Part shown: positions 62,499 through 64,000 of the stretch, piece after piece
Position numbering within the stretch: the stretch's first letter is position 1
Layout of the letters: every line of letters starts with the position of its first letter
Source: Citrobacter werkmanii NBRC 105721
Lineage (GTDB): Bacteria > Pseudomonadota > Gammaproteobacteria > Enterobacterales > Enterobacteriaceae
Assembly: GCA_000759755.1 (NCBI GenBank)
Contig: BBMW01000002.1
Location: 1 to 64,000 of the forward strand
DNA: 64,000 nucleotides
Direction of reading: 5' to 3'
Position numbers and translations under genes: made by a program
Notes under the pieces: model-generated
Database searches by the model: none
What the model was told of the DNA's origin: nothing
Seen by the model: only the letters and a program-made list of their open reading frames with translations

Positions 62499-62675
62499 CT
62501 ATTTCTTTCTGCCAAGATAATCACGTTCTGTCTGCGCTGGTGGTGTATTTTTTAATGCCTCCGCCAGCAATTCAACTTCTCCCTGCAATCGTGAAATCTC
62601 GCTATCACGCAATACGATTACAGATCTCTGCTCTTCCAGTTGGCGGATTAGCTCCGCCTCATTGAACATGGTCAT
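62499..62675 (-). CDS. Short coiled-coil phage protein
   Basis: 58 residues, mostly one charged helix (NEAELIRQLEEQ, RDSEISRLQGEVELLAEAL), then a Pro and basic tail. The start at 62675 overlaps the methyltransferase stop by ATGA; a second ATG two codons in is an alternative. No known family recognised. It ends 3 bp from the convergent integrase stop. Confidence 0.7.
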   Translation of the reverse strand: MTMFNEAELIRQLEEQRSVIVLRDSEISRLQGEVELLAEALKNTPPAQTERDYLGRKK

Positions 62676-63265
62676 GCGGCCTCAGTCCTCACAATTGGTA
62701 CGGAGCAGCCAGGCAGTAACTGCACCGCCGGACCATCGCACTGATTACCCCATACATCAAACCCGTGAGAAGACTGGCGGGCGAACAGCTCAATGCGAGG
62801 AATGTCACCCAATAACTGCACCAGTTTTTCGCGGATAAGGTCAGGCTTTCTGGAGTTATCCAGACGCGGAGCCGTAACGTGCTGGCATATTGAAGCATCC
62901 ATGCGGGCTGGCAATTTGCCACGTACTGCAAACAGGCAGTCTTCGCTGTTCGCCCTGGTCATATGTCCCATGCCGATCGCGCTGTTGCCTTTGTGCTTGT
63001 TCGTCTTATGCCAGGTGAATCCCTTCATAGTCATCAGCTTGAAGCCCCACGCCTCGACTACCTTCAGCGCTTCAACCGGCTGCGTCGGCACCCACCACAT
63101 AGCCAGCAGGCAATCGTCTGCAGCCAAATCCCACACTGGCAGGCGGCAGATATCCAGAGCGTTCATTACCGGGTATTTGAACCCGGCGCCGCGCTCGCCG
63201 TCGGCTGCTTTGTCGCGGTATGACCAAGGAGGATCAGCATAAATCAGAGTGTATTTACCAGTCAT
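62672..63265 (-). CDS. MT-A70-type DNA adenine-N6 methyltransferase (phage)
   Basis: 197 residues. The catalytic DPPW is at 11-14 (IYADPPWSYRD); CLLAMWWVPTQ and MKGFTWHKTNK follow the MT-A70 pattern, and the region after SEDCLFAVRGK resembles phage members of the family. Expected to methylate adenine N6 in DNA, often against host restriction. Coupled by ATGA overlaps to both neighbours. Target sequence unknown. Confidence 0.85.
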   Translation of the reverse strand: MTGKYTLIYADPPWSYRDKAADGERGAGFKYPVMNALDICRLPVWDLAADDCLLAMWWVPTQPVEALKVVEAWGFKLMTMKGFTWHKTNKHKGNSAIGMGHMTRANSEDCLFAVRGKLPARMDASICQHVTAPRLDNSRKPDLIREKLVQLLGDIPRIELFARQSSHGFDVWGNQCDGPAVQLLPGCSVPIVRTEAA

Positions 63266-64000
63266 GCCGCCTCCTGAAGATTCTTCGACTTGATGCTCTG
63301 CACCAGGCGTTCAGCAGCAGCTTTCTGCGCGGGAACAGAGGCAATAATCGTTGGACGATCTTTTTCGGTGTTAGCGCAGATACCACCCCAACGTGAAATC
63401 AGGAAGAAGTCTTCCATCTCAGAGAAGCCCGCATTGCTCGCCAAATCTTCAATCATCCGGACTATATCGACGATTGAGTGATCAGCCATCAGCCGCTGAA
63501 CGGCGTAGCCGAAGGCGTTAATCATCACCGCGTGGAACTGAATGTAGTCGCGCTTGTAATCCGCTTGGCTGGTGCCGTGACGAATCGCCTCGATCTGCGT
63601 CAGGGCCAACCAGGCCTCCCAGATGGATTCGATGTCGCCCATTTCCAGCGGCTTACTGCTAGCGTTGGCAAACTTTGCCGTCGCGTCACTCAGCGCTTTG
63701 AAACTCACCCACAGCTTACTTTTCGCAGGAACGACGTTGTGCTCGAAGTCGGTGACCTCTGCGAAGGTGTCATGCTGCGACAGGAACGTTACCATCCCCT
63801 GAGCCACTTCATTACGCCCGTCGTAGGCCATGTTTATCGCCGCTGCCGGTTTGGAAACGTTATTGTTGATATCTGAGAAGAACTGCTGGCGAGCTTTCAG
63901 AGGAAGATTGTGCGTCAGCATAATTGGAATGCTAATAGGCTCGCCGTAAGTGCGACAGAACTCTGCGATACCAGCAGCACGGTGCTGGCCATCAAACAGT
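63262..64000 (-). CDS. DGQHR-domain protein, DndB-like (5' end outside window)
   Basis: The reading frame is open to the window edge; 245 residues are visible and the true start lies beyond 64000. The first visible residues are LFDGQHRAAGI, the hallmark of the DGQHR domain found in DndB (phosphorothioate DNA modification regulator) and DpdB (7-deazaguanine modification) families. IPIMLTHNLP and FFSDINNNVSKP follow as in DndB-like proteins. An internal ATG at 63921 is not the start. In a phage this may be a nuclease or DNA-binding factor tied to modification; function not established. Overlaps the methyltransferase by ATGA. Confidence 0.8.
   Translation of the reverse strand, partial: LFDGQHRAAGIAEFCRTYGEPISIPIMLTHNLPLKARQQFFSDINNNVSKPAAAINMAYDGRNEVAQGMVTFLSQHDTFAEVTDFEHNVVPAKSKLWVSFKALSDATAKFANASSKPLEMGDIESIWEAWLALTQIEAIRHGTSQADYKRDYIQFHAVMINAFGYAVQRLMADHSIVDIVRMIEDLASNAGFSEMEDFFLISRWGGICANTEKDRPTIIASVPAQKAAAERLVQSIKSKNLQEAA

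Larger units (their letters stand above)
61053..64000. mobile_element. One end of a prophage or integrative element downstream of guaA
   Basis: A tyrosine integrase starts 192 bp after guaA and is followed by phage-type genes not found in the guaA region of E. coli K-12 (DNA methyltransferase, DGQHR protein, short coiled coil), packed with ATGA overlaps. Epsilon15/phi-V10-type phages are known, to my recollection, to use the guaA region as attachment site. The attL core is not identifiable without the other end. The element runs beyond position 64000. Confidence 0.8.

Overview
The window is an enterobacterial chromosome segment. Gene order and protein sequence from suhB through the isc operon to guaBA match the Escherichia/Salmonella/Citrobacter backbone almost gene for gene. 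The combination of an hca phenylpropionate operon, a yph-type sugar module, a DUF1007/NicO nickel-cobalt pair and a POT peptide transporter next to der points to Citrobacter or a close relative. The genus is an inference; no rRNA or other typing marker is present.

Layout. (1) 1-2570: 5' part of hmp (minus) divergent from glyA, sharing a regulatory region with NsrR-like and PurR-like sites. (2) 2589-7835: hcaEFCBD, translationally coupled on the minus strand, with divergent hcaR. (3) 7839-14767: ROK regulator yphH, divergent from yphG (DUF5107 plus TPR), an MFS sugar porter and an aldose-1-epimerase-like protein; this looks like a sugar-uptake module. (4) 14856-17276: hcaT and csiE, convergent. 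(5) 17277-17893: gene-free stretch with a GC-rich block holding two strong hairpins. (6) 17894-24680: six-gene minus-strand operon with a periplasmic sugar-binding protein, a double ATPase, two permeases, an FGGY pentulose kinase carrying the TCSLV signature of D-ribulokinases, and a single-domain KpsF/GutQ-like SIS protein. (7) 25098-26707: DUF1007 protein and NicO metal transporter. (8) 26775-61052: conserved backbone: suhB, trmJ, iscRSUA-hscBA-fdx-iscX, pepB, sseB, sseA, yfhM-pbpC, ndk, rlmN, rodZ, ispG, hisS, yfgM, bamB, der, a POT transporter, yfgJ, xseA, guaB, guaA. (9) 61053-64000: one end of a prophage or other integrative element after guaA: tyrosine integrase, then a coupled minus-strand cluster (short coiled-coil protein, MT-A70-type methyltransferase, DGQHR/DndB-like protein) running off the window.

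How the parts work together. hca genes would oxidise 3-phenylpropionate/cinnamate to the dihydroxy compounds after HcaT uptake. The isc genes build Fe-S clusters under IscR, which itself has two type-1 sites in front of iscR. The yfgM-bamB-der, yfhM-pbpC and rodZ-ispG-hisS groups serve envelope and translation functions. guaBA makes GMP from IMP.

Most notable: the pentulose-kinase/SIS/ABC operon of unknown substrate; the yph module placed between hcaR and hcaT with an MFS porter instead of an ABC transporter; a complete ERIC element abutting the iscR stop codon inside the isc operon; and the prophage DGQHR plus methyltransferase cluster.
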